A program made the position numbers and the translations under genes. Source: Pseudomonas sp. ANT_H12B (GTDB taxonomy: Bacteria > Pseudomonadota > Gammaproteobacteria > Pseudomonadales > Pseudomonadaceae). From it: 64,000 nucleotides of DNA. Where the stretch lies: assembly GCF_008369325.1 (NCBI RefSeq), contig NZ_VOBI01000004.1:310001-374000 (forward strand). The letters run 5' to 3'. Shown here piece by piece: positions 47,037 to 57,169 of this stretch (position 1 is the first letter of the stretch; each line of letters starts with the position of its first letter). Under the pieces are notes generated by a model. The model saw only the letters and a list, made by a program, of their open reading frames with translations. It searched no databases and was not told the origin of the DNA.

Positions 47037-48110
47037 TCAGCGGGATTTGGGTTTCTTTACGTCGAGTCGGCGCAAGTGGCAGGTCACTTCTTCGCGGTCG
47101 TGGTACAGCTGCTTGCAGCCGATCTCGACCCGAATCCCGCGTTCCTTGAAGCCGTCGGCGATACGCTCCAGCAAACGCTTCACTTCGGCGTAACGCTGTT
47201 TCATTGGCAACTTGAGGTTGACCACCGCCTCGCGGCAATGCCCCTCGCCAATCCACTCTTCCAGCATCGCAGCGTTGCGCGCCGGTTTCTCGACGATGTC
47301 GCAGACCATCCAGTCCACTGGTTGACGAGGCTTGAAGGTGAAACCGTCGGCCATCAAGTGTTGCACCAGACCGGTGTCCATCAGGCTTTCGGCCATCGGG
47401 CCGTTGTCGATCGCGGTCACCAACATGCCGCGGTTGACCAGTTGCCAGGTCCAGCCGCCGGGCGCAGCGCCGAGGTCGACACCGGTCATGTCACTGTGCA
47501 GACGCTCATCCCATTGATCACGCGGGATAAAGTGGTGCCAGGCCTCTTCCAGTTTCAGCGTCGAACGACTCGGTGCTTCACGCGGAAACTTCAGCCGCGG
47601 AATGCCCATCGGCCACATCGCCGAGTTGTTCGACTCGGCCAACCCCATGAACACTTCGCGGCCACTTTTGAAAGTCAGCAGCAGGCGCGGCTTGTGCGCA
47701 TCCTCAACCAGTTTTCCGGCTGCCATCAGCGCCTTGCGCAGGTGGCCTTCGAACTTTTTACAGAAGTTCGACAGTTCCTTGCCATCGTTGGTGTCGACCA
47801 TTTCCAGCCACAGGCTGCCGCACAGCGGGAAGTCCGCCATGTGCGCGAGGATCACGCTGATGCGGTCTGTTTCCGGCAGATCGATAAAAATTCCGCGAGC
47901 CCATTGGCGCGGGAAGATCAGCTCGGCGAAACGCTGGCCACGCATCAGGCGCTCGGCGCCGTCTTCTTCGGTGCAGATGAATTCGGCGCAGGCGCTGGCG
48001 GTCTTGGCCTTGGCATAACCGGCTACGTTCAGCCGCGCGGCGTGTTCGGAAATCTCGGAACAGACTTCGCTTTCAAAGCCCGGCCGGCAATGCATAAAGA
48101 GGGTGTTCAT
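47037..48110 (-). CDS. rlmM: 23S rRNA 2'-O-ribose C2498 methyltransferase RlmM
   Basis: A 357-residue SAM-dependent methyltransferase. The N-terminal THUMP-like half (about 1-170) begins MNTLFMHCRPGFESEVCSEISEHAARL. The Rossmann half has motif I GVDLGAAPGGWTWQL (about 215), the catalytic Asp region VDWMVCDIVEKPARNAAMLEEW and a Lys in AVVNLKLPMKQRYAEV, consistent with a K-D-K-type catalytic triad. The start at 48110 has AGGAGT upstream. It modifies one ribosomal cytidine in the 50S precursor. The upstream region contains the nested palindromic element. Confidence 0.96.
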   Translation of the reverse strand: MNTLFMHCRPGFESEVCSEISEHAARLNVAGYAKAKTASACAEFICTEEDGAERLMRGQRFAELIFPRQWARGIFIDLPETDRISVILAHMADFPLCGSLWLEMVDTNDGKELSNFCKKFEGHLRKALMAAGKLVEDAHKPRLLLTFKSGREVFMGLAESNNSAMWPMGIPRLKFPREAPSRSTLKLEEAWHHFIPRDQWDERLHSDMTGVDLGAAPGGWTWQLVNRGMLVTAIDNGPMAESLMDTGLVQHLMADGFTFKPRQPVDWMVCDIVEKPARNAAMLEEWIGEGHCREAVVNLKLPMKQRYAEVKRLLERIADGFKERGIRVEIGCKQLYHDREEVTCHLRRLDVKKPKSR

Positions 48111-48204
48111 TCTTACTCCTGGGCAGATGGCGAGAAATTCAACCACTGCGCGATGCCCAGACTTGCGTTGAAGCAAAGCCTGTCACGAAAACCGGCGCAT
48201 GATA

Positions 48205-48497
48205 GCCGAGTTCGGAACCCAGGGTCTGTTGACGTTTGCTGGCGAACCGCGTTGCTGTGCCAACGTGCGCGAGGCAAGGCGCGGGATGCCGCCAATGGTT
48301 GTTCCCTTGGCAAATCCCGCAACGCAGCCTCGCACACGTTGGCGCGCAACCCGAAGGGACGCGACCCATTTGGCGCTGGGCGGCGTTGCTCGGAACTTAT
48401 TTGGAACAACCAAACCGCGTTCCTCGCGCCTTGCCCAGCGCCAAATGGGTCTGCGTCGCGGTCGCCAGCAAACGTCAACAGACCCTGGACTCGGCCA
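48205..48497. mobile_element. MITE-like nested palindromic element between rlmM and acnA
   Basis: The ends are long inverted copies: 48219-48251 and 48457-48488 match across 32 bases with a one-base insertion, and flanking GCCGAGT/ACTCGGC extends the symmetry with a short gap. Two internal inverted repeats follow: about 48259-48333 (GCCAACGTGCGCGAGGC on one side, GCCTCGCACACGTTGGC on the other, inner GCGGGAT/ATCCCGC) and about 48359-48460 (CCCATTTGGCGCTGGGC / GCCCAGCGCCAAATGGG). There is no transposase. The gap between rlmM and acnA (48111-48597) otherwise contains only leader sequence with the acnA ribosome site. It may be a non-autonomous transposon; no target duplication was seen. Confidence 0.65.
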
Positions 48498-48597
48498 TAG
48501 AGTCCAGTTATTAGCTTTAAGCACCAAACAGGACTAGGTTTAAGCCTCTGTTCGTTCCCTCAGTCCGTAGCCGTGCGGACCCAAAGGAGTCATTTCA

Positions 48598-51339
48598 ATG
48601 CCGTCCCTCGATAGCCTGAAAACCCTTAAAACCTTACAAGTCGACGACAAGACCTATCACTATTTCAGCTTGCCGGATGCCGCCAAAAGCCTGGGCGACC
48701 TGGACAAGCTGCCAATGTCATTGAAAGTGCTGCTGGAAAACCTGCTGCGCTGGGAAGATGAAAAAACCGTCACCGGCGCTGACCTCAGGGCGATTGCCGC
48801 CTGGCTCAAGGAGCGGCGCTCCGATCGCGAAATCCAGTACCGCCCGGCGCGGGTGTTGATGCAAGACTTCACCGGTGTTCCCGCCGTGGTCGATCTGGCC
48901 GCCATGCGCGCAGCCATGGCCAAGGCCGGCGGCGACCCGCAGCGCATCAATCCGCTGTCGCCGGTGGACCTGGTGATTGACCACTCGGTGATGGTCGACA
49001 AGTTCGGCAGCGCCAGCGCCTTCGAACAGAACGTCGACATTGAAATGCAGCGCAATGGTGAGCGTTACGCGTTCCTGCGCTGGGGCCAGAGTGCCTTCGA
49101 CAACTTCAGCGTGGTACCGCCGGGCACTGGCATCTGCCACCAGGTCAATCTGGAATACCTGGGTCGCACGGTCTGGACCAAAGATGAGGACGGTCGTACC
49201 TACGCGTTCCCCGACACGCTGGTCGGCACCGATTCCCACACCACCATGATCAACGGCCTCGGCGTGCTTGGCTGGGGCGTTGGCGGGATCGAAGCGGAGG
49301 CGGCGATGCTCGGCCAACCGGTGTCGATGCTGATTCCGGAAGTGATCGGCTTCAAACTCACCGGCAAGCTCAAGGAAGGCATCACCGCCACCGACCTGGT
49401 GCTGACTGTCACCCAGATGCTGCGCAAGAAAGGCGTGGTCGGCAAATTCGTCGAGTTCTACGGCGATGGCCTCGCCGACCTGCCACTGGCCGACCGTGCA
49501 ACCATCGCCAATATGGCTCCGGAATACGGTGCGACCTGCGGCTTCTTCCCGGTGGATGACATCACCCTGGAGTATCTGCGTTTATCCGGTCGCCCCAGCG
49601 CAGTCGTGAAACTGGTCGAGGCTTACAGCAAAGCCCAGGGCCTGTGGCGCCTGCCGGGCCAGGAACCGGTGTTTACCGACAGCCTGGCGCTGGACATGGG
49701 CAGTGTCGAAGCCAGTCTCGCCGGGCCAAAACGTCCACAGGACCGGGTTTCGCTGCCGAATGTCGCGCAAGCGTTCAGTGACTTCATCGACCTGCAATTC
49801 AAACCCACCAGCAAGGAAGTCGGTCGTCTCGAAAGTGAAGGCGGCGGAGGCGTCGCGGTGGGCAACGCGGACCTGGCCGGTGAAGCAGCTTACGAATACG
49901 ACGGTCAGACCTATCGTTTGAAAAACGGCGCGGTGGTAATCGCTGCGATCACCTCCTGCACCAACACCTCCAACCCGAGCGTGATGATGGCCGCCGGCCT
50001 GGTGGCGAAGAAAGCCGTGGAAAAAGGCCTCAAGCGCAAACCGTGGGTCAAGAGTTCGCTGGCGCCAGGCTCGAAAGTGGTCACTGACTACTACAAGGCT
50101 GCCGGCCTGACCCAATACCTGGATGAACTCGGTTTTGCCTTGGTCGGTTATGGCTGCACCACCTGCATCGGCAACTCCGGGCCGTTACCGGAGCCGATCG
50201 AAAAAGCCATTCAGGCTGCCGACCTGACCGTCGCTTCGGTGCTGTCGGGCAACCGTAACTTCGAAGGTCGCGTGCATCCGTTGGTCAAAACCAACTGGCT
50301 GGCCTCCCCGCCTCTGGTTGTGGCCTATGCATTGGCGGGCACGGTGCGAACCGACATCAGCAGCGAGCCATTGGGTAATGACAAGGATGGCAATCCCGTG
50401 TATTTGCGGGACATCTGGCCGAGCACTAAAGAGATCGCCGACGCGGTGAGTCAGGTCAACACCGCGATGTTCCACAAGGAATACGCCGAAGTGTTTGCCG
50501 GCGACGAGCAGTGGCAAGCCATCGAAGTGCCGCAAGCGGCGACCTATGTATGGAAGGAGGATTCGACTTACATCCAGCATCCGCCGTTCTTCGATGACAT
50601 CGGCGGGCCACCGCCCGTGGTCAAGGACGTTGCGGGGGCCCGAGTGCTCGCGCTGCTCGGCGATTCGGTGACCACCGACCACATCTCCCCGGCCGGCAAC
50701 ATCAAGGCTGACAGCCCGGCGGGCCATTACCTGCGCGAGAAAGGCGTCGAGCCGCGGGACTTCAACTCCTACGGTTCCCGTCGCGGCAACCACGAAGTGA
50801 TGATGCGCGGCACCTTTGCCAACATCCGGATTCGCAACGAGATGCTCAGCGGCGAAGAAGGCGGCAATACGATCTACATTCCTACGGGCGAAAAACTGCC
50901 GATCTACGATGCCGCGATGCGTTATCAAGCCTCGGGCACGCCGCTGGTGGTGATCGCGGGGCAAGAATACGGTACCGGTTCGAGCCGTGACTGGGCGGCC
51001 AAGGGCACTAATCTGCTAGGGGTCAAAGCGGTCATCGCCGAAAGCTTCGAACGGATTCACCGCTCCAACCTGGTGGGCATGGGCGTGTTGCCGTTGCAGT
51101 TCAAGCTGGATCAGAACCGCAAGAGCCTGAACCTGACCGGCAAGGAAACCCTCGACATTCTTGGCTTGACCGGCGTTGAACTGACACCGCGGATGAACCT
51201 GACGCTGATCATCACCCGTGAAAACGGCAGCCGCGAGAAGGTCGACGTGTTGTGCCGGATCGATACCCTGAACGAAGTGGAGTACTTCAAGTCGGGGGGG
51301 ATTTTGCATTACGTGCTGCGGCAGTTGATTGCCTCTTAA
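48598..51339 (+). CDS. acnA: Aconitate hydratase A (AcnA)
   Basis: A 913-residue [4Fe-4S] aconitase of the IRP1-like A type that interconverts citrate and isocitrate in the TCA cycle. Substrate motifs: [47 protein letters not shown]. The cluster cysteines appear in [19 protein letters not shown] (first) and [19 protein letters not shown] (second and third). The C-terminal swivelling domain begins [24 protein letters not shown] and has [19 protein letters not shown] and [39 protein letters not shown]. The start has AAGGAG upstream. It is a single gene with its own terminator. Confidence 0.97.
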   Translation: MPSLDSLKTLKTLQVDDKTYHYFSLPDAAKSLGDLDKLPMSLKVLLENLLRWEDEKTVTGADLRAIAAWLKERRSDREIQYRPARVLMQDFTGVPAVVDLAAMRAAMAKAGGDPQRINPLSPVDLVIDHSVMVDKFGSASAFEQNVDIEMQRNGERYAFLRWGQSAFDNFSVVPPGTGICHQVNLEYLGRTVWTKDEDGRTYAFPDTLVGTDSHTTMINGLGVLGWGVGGIEAEAAMLGQPVSMLIPEVIGFKLTGKLKEGITATDLVLTVTQMLRKKGVVGKFVEFYGDGLADLPLADRATIANMAPEYGATCGFFPVDDITLEYLRLSGRPSAVVKLVEAYSKAQGLWRLPGQEPVFTDSLALDMGSVEASLAGPKRPQDRVSLPNVAQAFSDFIDLQFKPTSKEVGRLESEGGGGVAVGNADLAGEAAYEYDGQTYRLKNGAVVIAAITSCTNTSNPSVMMAAGLVAKKAVEKGLKRKPWVKSSLAPGSKVVTDYYKAAGLTQYLDELGFALVGYGCTTCIGNSGPLPEPIEKAIQAADLTVASVLSGNRNFEGRVHPLVKTNWLASPPLVVAYALAGTVRTDISSEPLGNDKDGNPVYLRDIWPSTKEIADAVSQVNTAMFHKEYAEVFAGDEQWQAIEVPQAATYVWKEDSTYIQHPPFFDDIGGPPPVVKDVAGARVLALLGDSVTTDHISPAGNIKADSPAGHYLREKGVEPRDFNSYGSRRGNHEVMMRGTFANIRIRNEMLSGEEGGNTIYIPTGEKLPIYDAAMRYQASGTPLVVIAGQEYGTGSSRDWAAKGTNLLGVKAVIAESFERIHRSNLVGMGVLPLQFKLDQNRKSLNLTGKETLDILGLTGVELTPRMNLTLIITRENGSREKVDVLCRIDTLNEVEYFKSGGILHYVLRQLIAS

Positions 51340-51351
51340 TCGCTTGCTGAC

Positions 51352-51383
51352 AAAAACACCGCCTTCGGGCGGTGTTTTTGTTT
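51352..51383 (+). terminator. Terminator after acnA
   Basis: AAAAACACCGCC, loop TTCG, GGCGGTGTTTTTGTTT. Confidence 0.95.
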
Positions 51384-51475
51384 GGGCGGACATCTCTATA
51401 ATCACGCCCTTCTGGCGAAAGCGAACGCCCACTCAAGATCGTCGCTGTCGCACACATTGATGAGCAACACAAAAT

Positions 51476-51571
51476 CCTGTGGGAGCGGGCTTGCCTGCGA
51501 TGGCGGTGTAACAGGCGACATTTATGTTGGATGTGACTGCCTCATCGCGGGCAAGCCCGCTCCCACAGGGG
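51476..51571. repeat. REP pair between acnA and the CPBP gene
   Basis: Cores GTGGGAGCGGGCTTGCCTGC and GCGGGCAAGCCCGCTCCCAC in inverted order. Confidence 0.93.
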
Positions 51572-51606
51572 ACTGGGGCGCACCGATCCCGACACAAGGA
51601 CTTTCA

Positions 51607-52398
51607 ATGATTGCCCTGCCATGGACTTACCTGGCCTTCCTCTCCCTCGGCTACGGCCTGGCCCTGACCTACGGCCATCTCGGCTGGCTCGCCGGGATTT
51701 CTGTCGCGTTGCTGTTGTTCGCCGGTTTCGCTGTTCGCCAACAACAGGTCCAGATCGGCCGCTACCTCGGCCACGGACTGTTCATCTTCATGGCCCTTGC
51801 ACTGGCGATGCACTGGCTGCCCGGTTTCTACAACGGTCGCGTCATCAATCCGCAACGCTTTACCGACGACGCCGTGCCGTTTTCCATGTACCTGAATCTG
51901 GACAAACCCCTGATTGGCTTTTGGCTGTTGCTGGTTTGCCCATGGATTATCGGCCGGCGCTCGCTGCGACTTTCCCTTTATGCCACCGTGATGGCGCTGC
52001 CCCTGAGCGTCGTGCTGGCCTTGGGTGGTGCGCTGTTGCTGGGCGTCATCGGTTGGGCGCCGAAATGGCCGGACCATGCCTGGCTGTGGCTGCTGAACAA
52101 TTTGCTGTTGGTGACGCTGGTGGAGGAAGCACTGTTTCGCGGTTACCTCCAGGGCGGGTTGAGTCGGATCTTCAAAAACCAGCCTTACGGCGACAATCTT
52201 GCCTTGCTGCTGGCGTCGCTGCTGTTCGGCCTGGCTCATCTTGGCGCTGGTTGGCAATGGGTGCTGCTGGCGAGCCTGGCCGGTGTCGGTTACGGCGTGG
52301 CTTACCGTTTCGGCGGGTTGGGTGCGGCCATTGCCACTCATTTTGGCCTGAACCTGCTGCATTTCGCGCTGTTCACCTATCCGATGCTCGCCGGCTGA
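51607..52398 (+). CDS. CPBP-family intramembrane metalloprotease-like protein
   Basis: A 263-residue membrane protein of the CPBP (Abi/CAAX-like) family, with seven or eight predicted helices. The diagnostic EExxxR motif is VEEALFRGYLQGGLSR (about residue 175). The conserved histidines are in FGLAHLGAGWQWVLL and AIATHFGLNLLHFALF. Some family members process prenylated or secreted peptides, others act in bacteriocin immunity; substrate is unknown here. The start at 51607 (MIALPWTYLAFLSLGYG) is the only sensible ATG. It stands alone before aer, matching the PA1561-1564 region as I recall it. Confidence 0.85.
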   Translation: MIALPWTYLAFLSLGYGLALTYGHLGWLAGISVALLLFAGFAVRQQQVQIGRYLGHGLFIFMALALAMHWLPGFYNGRVINPQRFTDDAVPFSMYLNLDKPLIGFWLLLVCPWIIGRRSLRLSLYATVMALPLSVVLALGGALLLGVIGWAPKWPDHAWLWLLNNLLLVTLVEEALFRGYLQGGLSRIFKNQPYGDNLALLLASLLFGLAHLGAGWQWVLLASLAGVGYGVAYRFGGLGAAIATHFGLNLLHFALFTYPMLAG

Positions 52399-52501
52399 CG
52401 CAAGGGGCGTTTTGCGACGCACCTCTTATTGCTGAAAATTAATCTCAATAAATGGCTGGCAATGCCGACAACCCGACAAAGCCTTGCGGATTGATAAAGC
52501 C

Positions 52502-54067
52502 ATGCGTAACAACCAGCCCACCACACAACGCGAACGGACCTTCCCGGCTCAGCAACGGTTGATTTCCACCACCGATGCCAAAGGCGTGATCACCTACTGC
52601 AATGACGCTTTCGTCGAGATCAGCGGGTTTTCTCGTGAAGAGCTGATCCGTGCGCCGCATAACCTGGTCCGTCACCCTGACGTCCCGGCCGCGGTGTTCG
52701 CGCACATGTGGGGCACATTGAAACAAGGCTTGCCATGGATGGGCATTGTCAAGAATCGCTGCAAGACCGGTGACCACTACTGGGTTAACGCCTATGTCAC
52801 ACCGGTGTTCGAAGGCAATCAGGTGGCCGGTTACGAGTCAGTACGAGTCAAACCCACCGCCGAACAGATCCGCCGAGCCGAAGCGCTCTACCAACGCATC
52901 AACCAGGGCAAGTCAGCGATTCCTTCAACAGACAAATGGCTGCCGGTGCTACAGGACTGGCTGCCGTTCATTCTGGTCAGCCAGCTGAGTTTCATGATTG
53001 GCGCCACCCTGACCTCCCAATGGGGCTTTGCCCTGGCTGCCGGCCTTTCGGTGCCGTTGGGTTTGATGGGGTTGAGCTGGCAACAACGCGGTCTCAAGCG
53101 TCTGTTGGTCCTGGCCGGGCAGACTACCTCCGACCCGCTGATCGCGCAGATGTACACCGACAGCCGTGGCGCGCAGGCGCGTCTGGAAATGTCGATCCTG
53201 AGTCAGGAAGCCCGCCTGAAAACCTGCCTGACCCGTCTGCAGGACACCGCCGAACACCTGAGCGACCAAGCGAAACAGTCCGACACCCTGGCCCACAAGA
53301 GCTCCACCGGCCTGGAACGCCAACGCGTCGAGACCGAGCAAGTGGCCACCGCCGTCAACCAGATGGCTGCCACCACTCAGGAAGTCGCCAGCCACGTGCA
53401 GCGCACGGCCGACGCCACTCAGGAAGCCAATCGCCTGACCGGTCGCGGTCGAGATATTGCCGGGGAAACCCGCGACGCCATCCAGCGCCTGTCGGTAGTG
53501 GTCGGCGAAACCGGTCTGACCGTGACCCAGCTGGCCAAGGACAGCGACGAAATCGGTGGCGTGGTCGATGTGATCAAAGGCATTGCCGACCAGACCAACC
53601 TGCTGGCCTTGAACGCTGCCATCGAAGCGGCCCGTGCCGGTGAGATGGGGCGCGGGTTTGCGGTGGTAGCTGACGAGGTCCGTCAACTGGCGCAACGCAC
53701 CAGCGAGTCCACGGGGCAGATTCATGCCCTGATCGCCAAGCTGCAACAGACCGCCAGTACCGCCGTGCAAACCATGGAAGCCGGGCATCGTCAGGCTGAG
53801 GAAGGTGTGGCACGGGTACTGGAAGCGGACCAGGCGTTGGTGGGGATCAGCGAAGCGGTGGCCAACATCACCGACATGACCACCCAGATCGCTGCGGCGA
53901 CCGAAGAGCAAAGCGCAGTGGCCGAAGAAATCAGCCGCAACATCAGCAACATCTCGCACTTGGCGGATCAGACCTCGGAACAGGCTCAACACTCGGCGTT
54001 GTTGAGTGAAGAACTGACCAAGACGGCCAATACCCAGTATTCGTTGGTGGAGCGGTTTAACCGCTGA
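52502..54067 (+). CDS. aer: Aerotaxis receptor Aer
   Basis: A 521-residue energy-taxis transducer. The N-terminal PAS domain (residues about 20-115: [31 protein letters not shown]) binds FAD in homologues. A pair of membrane segments lies about 155-200 ([18 protein letters not shown] and [18 protein letters not shown]). The methyl-accepting signalling domain ends with the highly conserved hairpin [44 protein letters not shown]. The start at 52502 ([12 protein letters not shown]) is the first ATG. It senses redox change in the respiratory chain, consistent with the cbb3 oxidase genes nearby. Confidence 0.95.
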   Translation: MRNNQPTTQRERTFPAQQRLISTTDAKGVITYCNDAFVEISGFSREELIRAPHNLVRHPDVPAAVFAHMWGTLKQGLPWMGIVKNRCKTGDHYWVNAYVTPVFEGNQVAGYESVRVKPTAEQIRRAEALYQRINQGKSAIPSTDKWLPVLQDWLPFILVSQLSFMIGATLTSQWGFALAAGLSVPLGLMGLSWQQRGLKRLLVLAGQTTSDPLIAQMYTDSRGAQARLEMSILSQEARLKTCLTRLQDTAEHLSDQAKQSDTLAHKSSTGLERQRVETEQVATAVNQMAATTQEVASHVQRTADATQEANRLTGRGRDIAGETRDAIQRLSVVVGETGLTVTQLAKDSDEIGGVVDVIKGIADQTNLLALNAAIEAARAGEMGRGFAVVADEVRQLAQRTSESTGQIHALIAKLQQTASTAVQTMEAGHRQAEEGVARVLEADQALVGISEAVANITDMTTQIAAATEEQSAVAEEISRNISNISHLADQTSEQAQHSALLSEELTKTANTQYSLVERFNR

Positions 54068-54083
54068 TCGTCCTGATCGTCCT

Positions 54084-54114
54084 GATCATTCCCACGCTCC
54101 GCGTGGGAATGATC
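54084..54114. repeat. Palindromic hairpin (same family as 15325-15434)
   Basis: Perfect 14-bp arms GATCATTCCCACGC and GCGTGGGAATGATC with loop TCC, just after aer. The unit matches the outer hairpins at 15325. A short direct repeat GATCGTCCT lies just before. Confidence 0.8.
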
Positions 54115-54116
54115 AC

Positions 54117-54794
54117 CTAGCGAAGGAAATCAGCAACCTTGCTCGCCGCAGTTCCCAGATGCTGCTCATGGGTAAACCCCGACGCCTTCAACGGCTTCAA
54201 GTCATGATCCCCCGCCACCAGCCAGAACACCTCGATGCTCGGGGCCAATTCATAAGCCTCGACGGCCTCGCGATTGCCCAATGCATCCCGCTCGCCTTGC
54301 ACAATCAACGTCCGCGTCTTCAGCGCAGCCAAATGCCCGACCCGAGGTTTCTCCGGTTTGCCGGCGGCATAAAACGGATACCCCAGGCACACCAACGCAT
54401 CCGTTTCCAATTCATCGGCCAATAGGCTGGCCATCCGCCCGCCCATGGACTTGCCGCCAATGGCCAGACGTCCAGCGACATGGCGTCGCACCACGGCATG
54501 CACCTCGCGCCAGCATTCCAGCAGTTTCGGCGCCGGGTTCGGTGGTCGTTTGCCCCCATCCACCCGCCGCTGCGCCATGTACGGGAACTCGAAGCGCACC
54601 ACGTTGACGCCATGCGCAGCAAGGCGTCCAGTCATGTCGTCCATCCAGCCGCTGTCCATCGGCGCGCCGGCCCCGTGAGCGAGGATCAACGTCGCCGATG
54701 CCGGTACTGGGGCGGCATTCCACAACCATCCATGATCCTGCACACACCGCGCCCATTGATCCCCGTCAATACTGGCCTTGTGCTCTTTGCCCAT
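54117..54794 (-). CDS. Alpha/beta hydrolase of the KANL3/Tex30 type
   Basis: A 225-residue cytoplasmic alpha/beta hydrolase-fold protein. The N-terminal strand and oxyanion region are ATLILAHGAGAPMDSGWMDDMTGRLAAHGVNVVRFEFPYMAQRR. The nucleophile elbow is IGGKSMGGRMASLLADE (Ser near residue 115). The catalytic histidine is probably in VAGDHDLKP near residue 200 and the acid in QGERDALGN. The start at 54794 (MGKEHKASIDGDQW) has GAGG upstream; longer frames to 54911 are not supported. It diverges from the first cbb3 operon, and an ANR-like box for that operon lies inside its first codons. Confidence 0.85.
   Translation of the reverse strand: MGKEHKASIDGDQWARCVQDHGWLWNAAPVPASATLILAHGAGAPMDSGWMDDMTGRLAAHGVNVVRFEFPYMAQRRVDGGKRPPNPAPKLLECWREVHAVVRRHVAGRLAIGGKSMGGRMASLLADELETDALVCLGYPFYAAGKPEKPRVGHLAALKTRTLIVQGERDALGNREAVEAYELAPSIEVFWLVAGDHDLKPLKASGFTHEQHLGTAASKVADFLR
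54756..54769 (+). promoter_or_regulatory. ANR/FNR-type box upstream of the first cbb3 operon
   Basis: TTGATCCCCGTCAA matches TTGAT-N4-(A/G)TCAA in full. It lies 134 bases before the ccoN ATG at 54904. A TATAAC at 54818-54823 could be the -10, putting the box near -67. Confidence 0.6.
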
Positions 54795-54903
54795 GCTTGC
54801 CTCGCTTTTAGTCTGCCTATAACTCCAGGCGAAGGGAGCGTCTGCCGTGCGGCTTACTCGCAAAGACAGGCCTTCACTTCGGCTGAACCGTGGATGGGGA
54901 ACC

Positions 54904-56328
54904 ATGAACACTTCTATCAGTACCGCCTACAACTACAAGGTGGTCCGCCAATTCGCCATTATGACGGTGGTGTGGGGCATCGTCGGCATGGGGCTCGGGG
55001 TTTTTCTCGCGGCTCAATTGGTCTGGCCCGAACTCAACTTCAATCTGCCGTGGACCAGCTTCGGGCGCCTGCGCCCCTTGCACACCAACGCAGTGATCTT
55101 CGCTTTTGGCGGTTGCGCCCTGTTCGCCAGTTCGTTCTATTCGGTGCAACGCACCTGTCAGGCGCAACTGTTCGCGCCGAAAATCGCCGCGTTCTGCTTC
55201 TGGGGCTGGCAAGTGGTGATCCTGCTGGCGGCCATCAGCCTCCCGCTGGGTTACACCAGCTCCAAGGAGTACGCCGAGCTGGAATGGCCGATCGACATCC
55301 TGATCACCATCGTCTGGGTCGCTTACGCCGTGGTGTTCTTCGGCACGATCATGCAGCGCAAGACCAAACACATCTACGTCGGCAACTGGTTCTTCGGTGC
55401 GTTCATCATCACCGTGGCGATTCTGCACATCGTCAACAACATTGAACTGCCGGTGAGTTTCACCAAGTCCTACTCGGTGTACGCCGGTGCGACCGATGCC
55501 ATGGTTCAGTGGTGGTATGGCCACAACGCCGTAGGCTTTTTCCTCACCGCCGGTTTCCTCGGGATGATGTACTACTTCGTGCCGAAGCAGGCCGAGCGTC
55601 CGGTGTATTCCTATCGCCTGTCGATCGTGCACTTCTGGGCGCTGATCACCCTGTACATCTGGGCCGGTCCGCACCACTTGCACTACACCGCGCTGCCGGA
55701 CTGGGCACAGTCGCTGGGCATGGTGATGTCGCTGATCCTGCTGGCGCCAAGCTGGGGCGGGATGATCAACGGGATGATGACGTTGTCTGGCGCCTGGCAT
55801 AAGTTGCGCAGCGACCCGATCCTGCGCTTCCTTGTGGTTTCGCTGGCGTTCTACGGCATGTCGACCTTCGAAGGGCCGATGATGGCCATCAAGACGGTCA
55901 ACGCGCTGTCGCACTACACCGACTGGACCATTGGCCACGTTCACGCCGGCGCGCTCGGCTGGGTGGCGATGATTTCCATCGGCGCGCTGTACCACATGAT
56001 CCCGAAAATCTTCGGCCGCCAGCAGATGCACAGCCTCGGCCTGATTAACGCGCACTTCTGGCTCGCGACCATCGGCACCGTGCTGTACATCGCCTCGATG
56101 TGGGTCAACGGTATCGCCCAGGGCCTCATGTGGCGCGCGGTGAACGAAGACGGCACGCTGACCTACTCCTTCGTCGAAACCCTGGTGGCCAGCCACCCAG
56201 GCTTCGTCGTGCGCCTGGTGGGCGGTGCGATCTTCCTCAGCGGCATGTTCCTGATGGCTTACAACACCTGGCGCACCGTGCGGGCCTCGCAGCCTGCCGA
56301 AGTCGCCACTGCCGCGCAGATCGCCTGA
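54904..56328 (+). CDS. ccoN: cbb3 oxidase catalytic subunit CcoN, upstream copy
   Basis: A 474-residue heme-copper oxidase subunit with 12 predicted helices. The CuB/heme region contains [27 protein letters not shown], then [20 protein letters not shown] and the heme-binding [17 protein letters not shown]. Together with CcoO and CcoP it reduces O2 to water with high affinity and pumps protons. The start at 54904 has GGGGA upstream. It heads the first ccoNOQP operon. By PA1557-1552 order, this upstream copy corresponds to cbb3-2, which is ANR-controlled in P. aeruginosa; an ANR-like box supports this. Confidence 0.95.
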   Translation: MNTSISTAYNYKVVRQFAIMTVVWGIVGMGLGVFLAAQLVWPELNFNLPWTSFGRLRPLHTNAVIFAFGGCALFASSFYSVQRTCQAQLFAPKIAAFCFWGWQVVILLAAISLPLGYTSSKEYAELEWPIDILITIVWVAYAVVFFGTIMQRKTKHIYVGNWFFGAFIITVAILHIVNNIELPVSFTKSYSVYAGATDAMVQWWYGHNAVGFFLTAGFLGMMYYFVPKQAERPVYSYRLSIVHFWALITLYIWAGPHHLHYTALPDWAQSLGMVMSLILLAPSWGGMINGMMTLSGAWHKLRSDPILRFLVVSLAFYGMSTFEGPMMAIKTVNALSHYTDWTIGHVHAGALGWVAMISIGALYHMIPKIFGRQQMHSLGLINAHFWLATIGTVLYIASMWVNGIAQGLMWRAVNEDGTLTYSFVETLVASHPGFVVRLVGGAIFLSGMFLMAYNTWRTVRASQPAEVATAAQIA

Positions 56329-56338
56329 GGAGTCCGCC

Positions 56339-56947
56339 ATGAAACACGAAACCATCGAGAAAAACGTCGGCCTGCTGCTCTTGCTGATGGTCCTGGCCGT
56401 GAGCATCGGCGGTCTGACCCAGATCGTCCCGCTGTTCTTCCAGGACGTGACCAACAAACCGGTGGAAGGCATGAAGCCCTACACCGCGCTGCAACTGGAA
56501 GGTCGCGACATCTACATCCGCGAAGGCTGCGTGGGTTGTCACTCGCAGATGATCCGGCCGTTCCGCGCCGAGACCGAACGCTACGGTCACTACTCGGTAG
56601 CCGGTGAAAGTGTCTGGGATCACCCGTTCCTGTGGGGCTCGAAACGAACCGGTCCGGACCTGGCGCGGGTCGGCGGTCGCTACTCCGAAGACTGGCACCG
56701 CGCGCACTTGTACAACCCGCGCAACGTCGTGCCGGAATCGAAAATGCCTGGCTATCCGTGGCTGGTGGCCAATCAGCTCGACAGCAGCAATACCGAGACC
56801 AAGATCCGCGCCATGCGCACCCTCGGTGTGCCGTACACCGACGACGACATCGCCGGCGCAACGGAATCGCTCAAGGGCAAGACCGAAATGGATGCCCTGG
56901 TCGCCTACCTCCAGGTGCTCGGCACTGCCATCAAGAGCAAGAGGTGA
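56339..56947 (+). CDS. ccoO: cbb3 oxidase monoheme subunit CcoO, upstream copy
   Basis: A 202-residue membrane-anchored c-type cytochrome. One N-terminal helix ([25 protein letters not shown]) is followed by a periplasmic domain with the heme site [50 protein letters not shown]. The heme axial methionine is probably in [13 protein letters not shown]. It passes electrons from CcoP to CcoN. The gene is 10 bases after ccoN, and ccoQ follows 3 bases later. Confidence 0.96.
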   Translation: MKHETIEKNVGLLLLLMVLAVSIGGLTQIVPLFFQDVTNKPVEGMKPYTALQLEGRDIYIREGCVGCHSQMIRPFRAETERYGHYSVAGESVWDHPFLWGSKRTGPDLARVGGRYSEDWHRAHLYNPRNVVPESKMPGYPWLVANQLDSSNTETKIRAMRTLGVPYTDDDIAGATESLKGKTEMDALVAYLQVLGTAIKSKR

Positions 56948-56950
56948 GCC

Positions 56951-57169
56951 ATGACCATGCCCTTTGAAATCGTAAGCGAAATGAGCAGTGGAATCATCCG
57001 CGGCCTGGGCACGGTCGTGGTGTTCGTAGCCTTTGTCGGCTTGACGCTGTGGGTGTTCAACAGCAAGCGCAATCGGGAATTCGCCGAAGCACGTTTGCTG
57101 CCGTTCGCCGATGAACCGCTACCCGATGACGCCACCCAAGAACCTGAAACAAGGAGTACCCGGCCATGA
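56951..57169 (+). CDS. ccoQ: cbb3 oxidase small subunit CcoQ, upstream copy
   Basis: A 72-residue single-helix protein ([43 protein letters not shown]). CcoQ stabilises the cbb3 complex. Its last 4 bases overlap the ccoP start (ATGA), so translation is coupled. It is longer at both ends than the second copy. Confidence 0.92.
   Translation: MTMPFEIVSEMSSGIIRGLGTVVVFVAFVGLTLWVFNSKRNREFAEARLLPFADEPLPDDATQEPETRSTRP

Noticed and set aside
48183..48527. Overlapping open frames on both strands in the rlmM-acnA gap
   Set aside because: They arise from the nested inverted repeats; similar peptides appear in both directions and none has a ribosome site.
54874..56472. 532-residue open frame on the minus strand
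   Set aside because: Antisense to ccoN and rich in His, Gln and Arg; no family resemblance.
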